DNA of 64,000 bases from Pseudonocardia oceani (GTDB lineage Bacteria > Actinomycetota > Actinomycetes > Mycobacteriales > Pseudonocardiaceae). The notes under the pieces are model-generated. The model ran no database searches and was not told the origin of the DNA. It saw only the letters and a program-made list of their open reading frames with translations. The position numbers were made by a program, and so were the translations under genes. Shown here piece after piece: positions 10,463-17,965 of this stretch; positions within the stretch are counted from its first letter, which is position 1, and every line of letters starts with the position of its first letter. Location of the stretch: positions 6,082,501 through 6,146,500 of the forward strand of contig NZ_JADQDF010000001.1 of NCBI RefSeq assembly GCF_019263585.2, read 5' to 3'.

Positions 10463-11170
10463 TCAGCCGGAGGGGCCGAAGCGCTCCGTGCGGATCGACT
10501 CCACCGGTACCCCGGCCTCCACCAGCAGGTCGGTGACGGCGTCGCAGAAGCCGGGGGAGCCGCACACGAACACGTCCTCGCCCCCGCGGACGAGCGGCGC
10601 GAGGTCGTCGACGGTGAGCCGACCGCGCCCGGTCCGCGTCAGCACGACAGTGGTCTCCGGGCCGGGCAGCTCGTCGGCGTAGTACAGGTCGGCCGCGGTG
10701 CGGGCGGAGACGACGACGCGCAACAGGTCGCCCGCGCCCGCCCGCCGGGCCTGGCGCAGCATCGCCATGAGCGGCACGACGCCGGACCCGCCGCCGACGA
10801 GCAGCGCCGGCGTGGCGCCCGCCCACGCGAAGTACCCGCCGATTGGGCCGCGCACCTCCAGCTCGTCGCCGGGCTCGACCACGCCGTGCAGGTAGCCCGA
10901 CACCTCGCCGTCCTCGAGCTCCTCGACGGTCAGCTCGATCTCCCCCGTGTCGTCCGGGGCGGACGCCACCGAGTACGAGCGTTGGGCGGTGTACCCGTCG
11001 GGCGCGGTGAGCCGGACGACGTAGTGCTGCCCCGCGACGTGCCGGCGCGGCTCGGGCAGGGCCAGGCGCAGCGTCCGCGCGCGGGGTGTCTCGTCCCGCA
11101 GGGAGAGCACCCGCGCGACCTGCCAGCGCAGGGTCCGGCGGTGGGTGGTGCCGCCGGGCGTCGGAGTCAT
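10463..11170 (-). CDS. FAD/NAD(P)H oxidoreductase, ferredoxin reductase type
   Basis: This 235-residue protein has a flavin-binding beta-barrel with the RSYSVAS motif near residue 70 (RxYS FAD/FMN signature), then an NAD(P) domain with GGGSGVVPLMAML near 122 and a C-terminal CGSPGFCDAV. It stops at ERFGPSG, so it has no appended plant-type 2Fe-2S domain. Its ATG overlaps the stop of the sulfite-oxidase-like gene by one base (TGATG), so the two form a unit. The most likely role is to pass electrons between NAD(P)H and the molybdenum partner or an intermediate carrier. The direction of electron flow is not evident. Confidence 0.85.
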   Translation of the reverse strand: MTPTPGGTTHRRTLRWQVARVLSLRDETPRARTLRLALPEPRRHVAGQHYVVRLTAPDGYTAQRSYSVASAPDDTGEIELTVEELEDGEVSGYLHGVVEPGDELEVRGPIGGYFAWAGATPALLVGGGSGVVPLMAMLRQARRAGAGDLLRVVVSARTAADLYYADELPGPETTVVLTRTGRGRLTVDDLAPLVRGGEDVFVCGSPGFCDAVTDLLVEAGVPVESIRTERFGPSG

Positions 11171-11778
11171 CAGTCGCCCTGGTAGCGCTGCTCGGTCCAG
11201 GGATCGCCGCGGTCGTGGTAGCCGTTGCGCTCCCAGAAGCCCTGTTCGTCGTGGTCGAGCAGGCGCAGTCCGGAGACCCACTTGGCGCTCTTCCAGAAGT
11301 ACAGGTGCGGCACGAGCAGCCGGGCGGGGCCGCCGTGCTCGCGGGTGAGCGGCTGCCCGTCGACGTCCCAGACCACCCAGGCCTTCCCGCCGGTGACGTC
11401 GGCCAGCGGCAGGTTGGTGGTGTAGCCGGTGTGGGCGACCCCGATCACGTGGGTGGCGGTGGGAAGTACGCCGGCCGCGTCGAGCAGCGTGTCGACGGAG
11501 ACGCCGTCGAACCGCATGCCGAACTTCGACCACGTCGTGACGCAGTGGATGTCGCCCTCGTACCGCGACGGCGGCAGCGTGTGGATCTCGTCCCAGGTCC
11601 ACGTCAGCTCCCGCTCGACGAGACCCTCCACGGTGAACGTCCACCGGTCGGTGGTGAGTCGCGGGGTGGCCTCGGCGTTGAGCACCGGCCACTCGTCCCG
11701 CGCGTCGTACTGGCCCGGGGGGAGCCGGGGATCGCGCTCGCGTCGTCGTCCGAGGAAACCTCGCGTGGTGCCCGCCAT
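11170..11778 (-). CDS. Sulfite oxidase-like molybdopterin oxidoreductase
   Basis: This 202-residue protein is a single sulfite-oxidase-fold molybdopterin domain (YedY/MsrP-like). The motif DIHCVTTWSKF around residue 80 holds the Cys that would ligate molybdenum. The later segment HGGPARLLVPHLYFWKSAKWV is the characteristic cofactor-binding stretch. No heme domain, dimerisation domain or Tat signal is visible (the N-terminus is MAGTTRGFLGRRRERD), so it is probably cytoplasmic. It is coupled to the downstream flavin reductase. The substrate could be sulfite or an oxidised compound such as a sulfoxide; the sequence does not decide between them. Confidence 0.87.
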   Translation of the reverse strand: MAGTTRGFLGRRRERDPRLPPGQYDARDEWPVLNAEATPRLTTDRWTFTVEGLVERELTWTWDEIHTLPPSRYEGDIHCVTTWSKFGMRFDGVSVDTLLDAAGVLPTATHVIGVAHTGYTTNLPLADVTGGKAWVVWDVDGQPLTREHGGPARLLVPHLYFWKSAKWVSGLRLLDHDEQGFWERNGYHDRGDPWTEQRYQGD

Positions 11779-11806
11779 ACCGCTCCCAAGCCCGTCCCGG
11801 CGGGAT

Positions 11807-12385
11807 TCATTCCGACCGGTCGTGCCGATGCTCCCGCGCCGCGCGCAGTCCGTCCAGATCGCCGTCGGCCAGCGCCCGCCAGAACCGCAGGGCGGCGTGC
11901 TCCATCTCCAGCCCCAGCTCGAGGGTGATCATGCGCGGCTCCGCGGAGGGCTGGGTGCCGAAGCGCTCCACCATGCCCTCGTAGACGGCGATGCGCTCCC
12001 GGTGCTGCGCCATCTGCTCCGCGGCGAGGGCGGCGACGTTGCCCGGGTCGCCGACCTCGTTGAAGAACAGCTTCAGCTCGGCGATGTCGCGCATCTGGAA
12101 GTGCTCGTTCGTCGGCGCGGCGAGCCACGCGCGCACGGCGTCGCGGCCCGAGCCGGTCAGCGAGTAGGTCTTGCGCCGCCGCCCGCTGTCCTCCACCGAC
12201 AGCTCCAGCAGGCCGAGGTCGGCGAGCCGGTCGGGCTCGGAGTAGAGCTGGGCGTGCGGGAAGTGCCAGAAGTAGCCGACGGAGTGGCCCACGGCGCGCT
12301 TGAGGTCGTACGGCGTGGAGGGGCCGCGCAGCGCGATCATCCCCAGCACCACGTAGGACGTGGTCGACAGCCGCACCTCGGACAC
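11807..12385 (-). CDS. PadR family transcriptional regulator
   Basis: This 192-residue protein has the PadR winged helix at the N-terminus (TSYVVLGMIALRGPSTPYDLKR, then a wing with RRRKTYSLTGSGRDAV) and the C-terminal helical dimerisation domain of the Vir class. PadR proteins typically repress aromatic-acid genes and are released by the acid or its CoA form. It is divergent from the CoA ligase operon and separated from it by an inverted repeat, so it is the likely local regulator of that operon. The start is a GTG at 12385. Confidence 0.88.
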   Translation of the reverse strand: MSEVRLSTTSYVVLGMIALRGPSTPYDLKRAVGHSVGYFWHFPHAQLYSEPDRLADLGLLELSVEDSGRRRKTYSLTGSGRDAVRAWLAAPTNEHFQMRDIAELKLFFNEVGDPGNVAALAAEQMAQHRERIAVYEGMVERFGTQPSAEPRMITLELGLEMEHAALRFWRALADGDLDGLRAAREHRHDRSE

Positions 12386-12401
12386 GTCCCGGATGGTAGC
12401 G

Positions 12402-12430
12402 CCCGGACCGTCCGCCGAGGACGGTCCGGG
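12402..12430. promoter_or_regulatory. Inverted repeat, candidate PadR operator
   Basis: CCCGGACCGTCC and GGACGGTCCGGG (12-bp perfect arms, 5-bp spacer) lie between the divergent PadR gene and the CoA ligase operon. The placement just upstream of the PadR start fits a repressor site. A terminator role is unlikely between divergent genes. Confidence 0.5.
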
Positions 12431-12491
12431 GTTGTGTCATCACCGTCCTCCCAGTACCGTCCGATTCAGAGCGTTGACGATCGGAGAGCGG

Positions 12492-13985
12492 ATGGACCTG
12501 TCCACGGCACTGAGCTGGGCCGCCGAGCGGTACCCGCACCGCCGCGCGGTCGGCGGGTCCGGGCGGCACCTGACCTACGCCGAGTGGGACGCCCGCACCA
12601 ACCGCCTCGCCCGTGCCCTGGCCGCGGCCGGCGTCTCGGCGGGTGACCGCGTGGCCTTCGGGCTCAGCGGTGGTGAGCCGCTGGCCGGCCTGCACCTCGC
12701 GGCGCAGAAGCTCGGCGCGGTGTCGGTTCCGCTGTCCACCCGCTTCGGCGCCGAGGAGCTGCGGTACTGCGTGGACGACGCGTCCGCCGTGCTCGTCGTC
12801 GCCGACGAGGCCAACGCGGGCCGCTTCCCCGGCGCGACGCACGACGTCGCCGACCTCGACGCCCGCGCCGGGCAGGAGTCCGACGCCCCGCTCGGCCGGA
12901 CACCCGACGAGGACGCCGTCAGCGTCATGCTCTACACCTCCGGCACGACGGGGAAGCCCAAGGGCGTACCGCGCACCCACCGCGCCGAGCACGCCGCGGC
13001 CGTGGCGCACGCGGTGCAGACCCAGCAGCGCGACGGCGAGGTCGTGCTCGGTGTCATGCCGATGTTCCACACGATGGGTCTGCGCACGCTGCTGGCCAGC
13101 ATCGTCGTCGGCGGGACGTGGGTGGGCCAGCCCGCGTTCGACGCCGCGGAGTCGATGGAGCTGATCCGCCGCGAGGGCGTCACCTCGCTCTACCTGGTGC
13201 CGACCATCTACTGGTCGCTGCTGCGAGCCGGGCTCGGGCAGGTCCGCGGCACGCTCGACCACCTTGCGTACGCCGGTGCCGCGATGACGCCCGCGCTCGC
13301 CGAGGAGCTCGTGGACGCGTTGGCGCCCACGTCCTTCGTCAACCACTTCGGGAGCACCGAGATCTACACGTTCACGATCGGCCCCGACGTCGCCGCCAAG
13401 CCCGGATCGGCCGGCCGCGCGGGGATCTTCTCCCGCGTCCGGCTGGTGGCGCCCGAGGTGGGCGCGCCCGTCGACGCGATCGTGGCGCCGGGGGAGCAGG
13501 GGCAGGTGATCGTGTCGATGGACAGCCCCGAGGCTTTCGCCGGCTACTGGAACCGTCCGGACGCGGACGCGAAGGCGATCCGCGACGGCTGGTACTTCAC
13601 CGGCGACCTCGCCACGGCCGACGCCGACGGCGACCTCCTGGTCTCCGGCCGGGTCGACGACATGATCAACTCGGGCGGAGAGAACATCTACCCCGACGAG
13701 ATCGAGGCCGCGCTGATCCGCTGCCCCGAGGTCGACGACGTGTGCGTGGTGGGCCTGCCCGACGAGCGGTGGGGCCACGCCGTCACCGCGTTCGTGGTGC
13801 CGCCGACGGGGGCCGATCCGCAGGCCTGCGCCGAGCGGGCGATGGCGTTCGCCCGTGAGGTGCTGCCGTCGCTGAAGCGCCCGAAGCGGGTGATCGCGGT
13901 CGATGCCATCCCGCGCTCCGGCGTGGGCAAGACGCTGCGCCGCACGCTGGTGGCCGGCGAGTACGAGGCGCGCGCCGATGTCTGA
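12492..13985 (+). CDS. Acyl-CoA synthetase (candidate 2-furoate/aromatic acid CoA ligase)
   Basis: This 497-residue ANL-superfamily adenylating enzyme has the P-loop YTSGTTGKPKGVPRTH near residue 150, the A5-like FGSTEIYT near 290, GWYFTGDLA near 362, and the C-terminal PRSGVGKTLRR with the thioester-forming Lys. It activates a carboxylic acid to its CoA thioester. The start ATG at 12492 has GGAGAG just upstream. It is the first gene of a five-gene operon with a molybdenum hydroxylase and a crotonase. That set corresponds to HmfD of the 2-furoate pathway; benzoate-like acids are the alternative substrates. Confidence 0.88.
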   Translation: MDLSTALSWAAERYPHRRAVGGSGRHLTYAEWDARTNRLARALAAAGVSAGDRVAFGLSGGEPLAGLHLAAQKLGAVSVPLSTRFGAEELRYCVDDASAVLVVADEANAGRFPGATHDVADLDARAGQESDAPLGRTPDEDAVSVMLYTSGTTGKPKGVPRTHRAEHAAAVAHAVQTQQRDGEVVLGVMPMFHTMGLRTLLASIVVGGTWVGQPAFDAAESMELIRREGVTSLYLVPTIYWSLLRAGLGQVRGTLDHLAYAGAAMTPALAEELVDALAPTSFVNHFGSTEIYTFTIGPDVAAKPGSAGRAGIFSRVRLVAPEVGAPVDAIVAPGEQGQVIVSMDSPEAFAGYWNRPDADAKAIRDGWYFTGDLATADADGDLLVSGRVDDMINSGGENIYPDEIEAALIRCPEVDDVCVVGLPDERWGHAVTAFVVPPTGADPQACAERAMAFAREVLPSLKRPKRVIAVDAIPRSGVGKTLRRTLVAGEYEARADV

Positions 13986-16347
13986 GTGGACCCCCTCCCG
14001 GATCGAGGACCTACCGCTGGTCACCGGGCGGGGGCGGTTCCTCGACGACCAGGACCCGCTGCCCGGCACGTTGACCGCCGCCGTCGTGCGCTCGACCCGG
14101 CCGCACGCGCGGATCCGGTCGGTCGATCTCTCCCGTGCCCGCGCCCACCCCGGCGTCGCGGCGGTGATCGGCCCGGACGAGGTGCGCGCTGCATTGAAGC
14201 CGTTCCCGCTCTCGACGGGCGCGCCGATGCACTACTACCCGACCGCCACCGACGTCGTGCGCTTCGTCGGCGAGCCGATCGCCGTGGTCGTCGCGTCCGA
14301 CCGGTACGTGGCCGAGGACGCCGCCGAGCTCGTCGACGTCGAGTACGAGCCGCTCGACGTGGTGGTCGGGGCCCGCGCCGCGCTGGCCGAGGGCGCGCCG
14401 CTGCTGCACGAGGCCGCGGGCACGAACGTCGCCACCGACCGCACGTTCTCCTTCGGGGAGGTCGAGCGGGCCTTCGCCGAGGCCGCCCACGTCGTCGAGG
14501 GCGAGTACGACTTCCCCCGCTACTCCTCGGTGCCGATGGAGTGCTACTCCGTCATCGCCGACCACCGCGGCGACGCGGTGGAGGCGTGGGCCAACTTCCA
14601 CGGCCCGTTCACGATGGTGCCCGTCATGGCCGGTGCGCTGGGTCTGCCGACGTCGGCGGTGCGGCTGCACGTGCCCGCCGACATCGGCGGCAGCTTCGGC
14701 ATCAAGGCCGGCATCTACCCCTACGTCGTGCTGATGGCGCTGGCGTCGCAGCACTCCGGGACGCCGGTGCGCTGGACCGAGGACCGCGTCGAGCACCTGC
14801 TCGCCTCCTCCTCGGGGGCCGACCGGGTCATGCGGTTCGCCGCCGCCGTCACCGCGGACGGCGAGGTCACCGCGCTGCGGACCGACCTCGTCGACAACGT
14901 CGGCGCCTACCTCCGCCCGCCCGAGCCGTCCACGCTCTACCGCTGCTTCGGCAACATCACCGGCCCGTACGCGATCGGGGCCGTCGAGATCCGGGCGCGC
15001 GCGGTCGTCACCAACGCCATGCCGACGGGGCTGAACCGCGGCTTCGGCGGCCAGCAGCTCTACTTCGGGTTGGAGCGCCTCATGGACGCCGTCGCGGCGG
15101 CCACCGGCCTGGACCCGATCGAGGTCCGCCGCCGCAACCTGATCGACGCCTTCCCGTACGAGACGCCCACCGGCGGCGTCTACGACTCGGGTGACTACGC
15201 CGCCGCCGTCGCTCTGGCGGTGGAGAACGCCGACCTCGACGAGCTGCGCGCCCGGCAGGTCGCGGCCCGCGCCGAGGGCGCCTACTACGGCATCGGCACG
15301 GCGCTCGTCGTCGACCCGTCGGGCACCAACATCGGCTACGTCGGCCTCGCCACCCCCTCCGAGCAGCGCAGGCCGGGCCGCGACAAGTCGGGCTCCACCG
15401 AGCACGTGCGGATGTCCGTCGACGTCCAGGGGGTCGTCACGGTGCTGCTCGGATCGGTGCCGCAGGGGCAGGGGCACGCCACCGTGGCCCGTCAGGTGGC
15501 CGCGGACCGGCTCGGGTTGCCGGTGGAGCAGGTGCGCGTCGTCGTCGACATGGACACCGCCACCACCCCGTGGACGGTCACGTCCGGGAGCTACTCCTCG
15601 CGCTTCGCCCCGCTCGTCACGAGCGCGGTGGTGCAGGCGGCCGACACGATCGCCGGCACCATCCGGGCCGCCGCGTCCGTCGCGCTGGAGGTGCCGGCCG
15701 ACGAGCTCTCGCTCACCGACGGCGCGGTCGTGCACCCGTCCGGGGTCACCATGGCGTTCCGGCACGCCGCCGGGATCGTGCACTGGGACCCCACCTCGCT
15801 GCCCGCCGGCGTGCCCGCCCGGCTCTACGCCGAGGCCGAGTTCAGCCCCCGCGAGACGAGGGCCGCCACGTCGGACGACCGGATCAACTCCTCGCTCTGC
15901 TACGGGTTCGTCGCCGAGATCGTGGCCGTGCGTATCGACCCGGCGACGCTGGAGATCACGATCGACCGCGTGTCGTCGGTGCACGACGCCGGCACCGTGC
16001 TCAACCAGCAGCTCCTCGACGGCCAGGTCCACGGCGCGCTCGCCCACGCCCTCGGCGGGGCGATGTACGAGGAGTTCACCCACGCCCCGTCCGGGCAGCC
16101 GACCTCGGCGACGTTCCTCGACTACCTGTGCCCCACCAGCGCCGAGACCGGCTTCGACCTGCGCACCGACCACGTCGTCACGCCGTCGCCCCTCACCCCG
16201 CTCGGGGCCAAGGGCTGCGGGGAGGGCTCGTCGATGAGCTTCCCCGTGGCCTTCGCCAACGCCGTGGCCGACGCGCTGCCCGGCATCGCGATCACGAAGC
16301 TCCCGCTGCACGGCGAGGTGCTGCACCAGATGATGGAGGAGATCTAG
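13978..16347 (+). CDS. Xanthine oxidase-family molybdenum hydroxylase, large subunit
   Basis: This 789-residue molybdopterin-cytosine-dinucleotide subunit has the a/b hammerhead domain (residues 1-120, RIEDLPLVTGRGRFLDD) followed by two Mo-binding domains. Visible motifs are GGSFGIKAGIYP near 235, NRGFGGQQLYF near 350, VPQGQGHATV near 500, and PLGAKGCGEGSSMS near 745, whose Glu is the usual catalytic base. It overlaps the CoA ligase by 8 bp. With the FAD and 2Fe-2S subunits downstream it forms a complete hydroxylase. Next to a CoA ligase, the substrate is probably an aryl- or heteroaryl-CoA, as in 2-furoyl-CoA dehydrogenase (HmfA). Confidence 0.92.
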   Translation: MSEWTPSRIEDLPLVTGRGRFLDDQDPLPGTLTAAVVRSTRPHARIRSVDLSRARAHPGVAAVIGPDEVRAALKPFPLSTGAPMHYYPTATDVVRFVGEPIAVVVASDRYVAEDAAELVDVEYEPLDVVVGARAALAEGAPLLHEAAGTNVATDRTFSFGEVERAFAEAAHVVEGEYDFPRYSSVPMECYSVIADHRGDAVEAWANFHGPFTMVPVMAGALGLPTSAVRLHVPADIGGSFGIKAGIYPYVVLMALASQHSGTPVRWTEDRVEHLLASSSGADRVMRFAAAVTADGEVTALRTDLVDNVGAYLRPPEPSTLYRCFGNITGPYAIGAVEIRARAVVTNAMPTGLNRGFGGQQLYFGLERLMDAVAAATGLDPIEVRRRNLIDAFPYETPTGGVYDSGDYAAAVALAVENADLDELRARQVAARAEGAYYGIGTALVVDPSGTNIGYVGLATPSEQRRPGRDKSGSTEHVRMSVDVQGVVTVLLGSVPQGQGHATVARQVAADRLGLPVEQVRVVVDMDTATTPWTVTSGSYSSRFAPLVTSAVVQAADTIAGTIRAAASVALEVPADELSLTDGAVVHPSGVTMAFRHAAGIVHWDPTSLPAGVPARLYAEAEFSPRETRAATSDDRINSSLCYGFVAEIVAVRIDPATLEITIDRVSSVHDAGTVLNQQLLDGQVHGALAHALGGAMYEEFTHAPSGQPTSATFLDYLCPTSAETGFDLRTDHVVTPSPLTPLGAKGCGEGSSMSFPVAFANAVADALPGIAITKLPLHGEVLHQMMEEI

Positions 16348-16349
16348 CT

Positions 16350-17123
16350 ATGGCACTCACCGGTGGCGACGTCCTGCTGGAGAAGAAGGGCCCGATCGCG
16401 CACCTCACGCTCTCGCACGGGAAGTACACCGTGGTGACGTGGGAGATGCGCCAGCTCGTGGCCGACCGGTTCGCCGACATCGACGCCGACCCGGACATCC
16501 GGGTGGTCGTCGTGAGGTCCGACGGGGAGCACTTCACGAGCGGCGGCGACATCGCCGGGTTCATGGAGGTCGATCCCATGGACTTCACCGACCTCGGCCA
16601 CAACGTCACCGCCCCCGCGCGCAGCACCAAGCCGGTGATCGCCGCGATCGACGGCTACTGCTTCGGCGTCGGCTGCGAGATGGCGCTGTCCTGCGACATC
16701 CGGCTCGGCACCCCGCGCACGCAGTTCGCGCTGCCCGAGATGAACCTCGGCATGATCCCCGGCTCCGGCGGCACTCAGCGGCTCTCCCGGCTGATCGGGC
16801 TCTCGCGGGCGAAGTTCCACATCATGACGGCCACCCGCATCTCCTCGCAGCAGGCGCTGGACTGGGGGATCCTCGCCGAGGTCCACGACGACCGCGAGGC
16901 GCTGGACTCCGCTGCCGACGCGCTGGCCGAGAAGATGGCCGGCTTCTCCCCGATCGCCCAGCGCACCGCCAAGGAGGTGCTGGACAAGGGCATCGACGGG
17001 CCGCTGTACACGGGCATCGACCTGGAACGGAAGGCCTACGCCATGCTCCGCTCCACGCACGACTTCGCCGAGGGCGTCGCGGCGTTCGGGGAGAAGCGCA
17101 AGCCGGAGTTCACGGGCCGGTGA
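16350..17123 (+). CDS. Enoyl-CoA hydratase/isomerase (crotonase) family protein
   Basis: This 257-residue crotonase-fold protein has the oxyanion-hole segments HFTSGGDIAGFM near residue 56 and AIDGYCFGVGCEMALSCD near 98, then EMNLGMIPGSGGTQRL near 130, where hydratases carry catalytic acidic residues. It is placed between the Mo subunit and the FAD subunit in the operon. In the Hmf pathway a crotonase (HmfE) hydrolyses the ring-opened 2-oxoglutaryl-CoA; here it could do that or hydrate an unsaturated CoA ester. It starts two bases after the upstream stop, and its own stop overlaps the next start (GTGA). Confidence 0.88.
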   Translation: MALTGGDVLLEKKGPIAHLTLSHGKYTVVTWEMRQLVADRFADIDADPDIRVVVVRSDGEHFTSGGDIAGFMEVDPMDFTDLGHNVTAPARSTKPVIAAIDGYCFGVGCEMALSCDIRLGTPRTQFALPEMNLGMIPGSGGTQRLSRLIGLSRAKFHIMTATRISSQQALDWGILAEVHDDREALDSAADALAEKMAGFSPIAQRTAKEVLDKGIDGPLYTGIDLERKAYAMLRSTHDFAEGVAAFGEKRKPEFTGR

Positions 17124-17965
17124 AGGCGGCTCCCTTCGCCTACGTCCGGCCCGGATCGCTGGACGACGTCCTCGCCGAGCTGGCCTCCGGCGACGGGAAG
17201 ATCCTCGCCGGCGGGCAGTCGCTGGTGCCGGTGCTGGCCATGCGCCTGGGCCGGCCCGCGACGCTCGTCGACATCGGCGCGGTCGCGTCGCTCGGTGACC
17301 TGTCGGTGACGGGCGACGTGCTCCGTGTCGGAGCCACCGTCCGCCAGCGTCGCCTGGAGCGCTCCGCGGAGGCCCGTGCCGTCCCCCTGATCGGGATGGT
17401 GATGCCCTTCGTCGGGCACCGGGAGCTGCGCAGCCGCGGCACCGTCTGCGGCAGCATCGCCCACGCCGACCCGTCGGCCGAGCTGCCCGCCGTGGCGTCC
17501 TGCCTCGGCGCGACGATCGAGGTGGCCGGGACCGGTGGCCGCCGCCGCGTCCCCGCGGCGGAGTTCTTCGCCGGCGCGATGACGACCGCCGCCACCGCCG
17601 AGGAGGTCGTGACCGGTGTGGAGTTCCCCGTGGCACGGCCCGGCGAGGGCTACGGGTTCGGGGAGATCGCCCGCCGGCACGGCGACTTCGCGCTGGCCGG
17701 GGTGGTGACGCGCGTCCGCGTGGACGACGACGGGGCCCTGCTCGACGCCCGCCTGACCGGTTTCGGCATCTCCGACACCCCGGTCACCCGCGACGTGACC
17801 GCCCTGCTCGACGACGAGAGCGGGATCCGGGACCTGGCGGCGGACGTGGTCGACACCGGCGGCGACACCCACGGCTCGACGGGCTACCGCCGCCGCCTGT
17901 TCACGGTGCTGGCGTCGCGCGAGCTGGCCCGCGCCCTGCGCGATGCACGGAAGGAGCGCTCATGA
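17120..17965 (+). CDS. Molybdenum hydroxylase FAD-binding subunit (CoxM/CutM type)
   Basis: This 281-residue subunit has the CO-dehydrogenase flavoprotein fold. AGGQSLVPVLAMRL near residue 30 and RGTVCGSIAHADPSAELPA near 105 are the two FAD pyrophosphate-binding motifs, followed by the C-terminal CO_deh_flav_C domain. It passes electrons from the 2Fe-2S subunit to an acceptor. GTG start, with GTGA overlap upstream and ATGA overlap downstream, so its stoichiometry with the neighbouring subunits is probably fixed by coupling. It corresponds to HmfB if the furoate assignment is right. Confidence 0.92.
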   Translation: MKAAPFAYVRPGSLDDVLAELASGDGKILAGGQSLVPVLAMRLGRPATLVDIGAVASLGDLSVTGDVLRVGATVRQRRLERSAEARAVPLIGMVMPFVGHRELRSRGTVCGSIAHADPSAELPAVASCLGATIEVAGTGGRRRVPAAEFFAGAMTTAATAEEVVTGVEFPVARPGEGYGFGEIARRHGDFALAGVVTRVRVDDDGALLDARLTGFGISDTPVTRDVTALLDDESGIRDLAADVVDTGGDTHGSTGYRRRLFTVLASRELARALRDARKERS

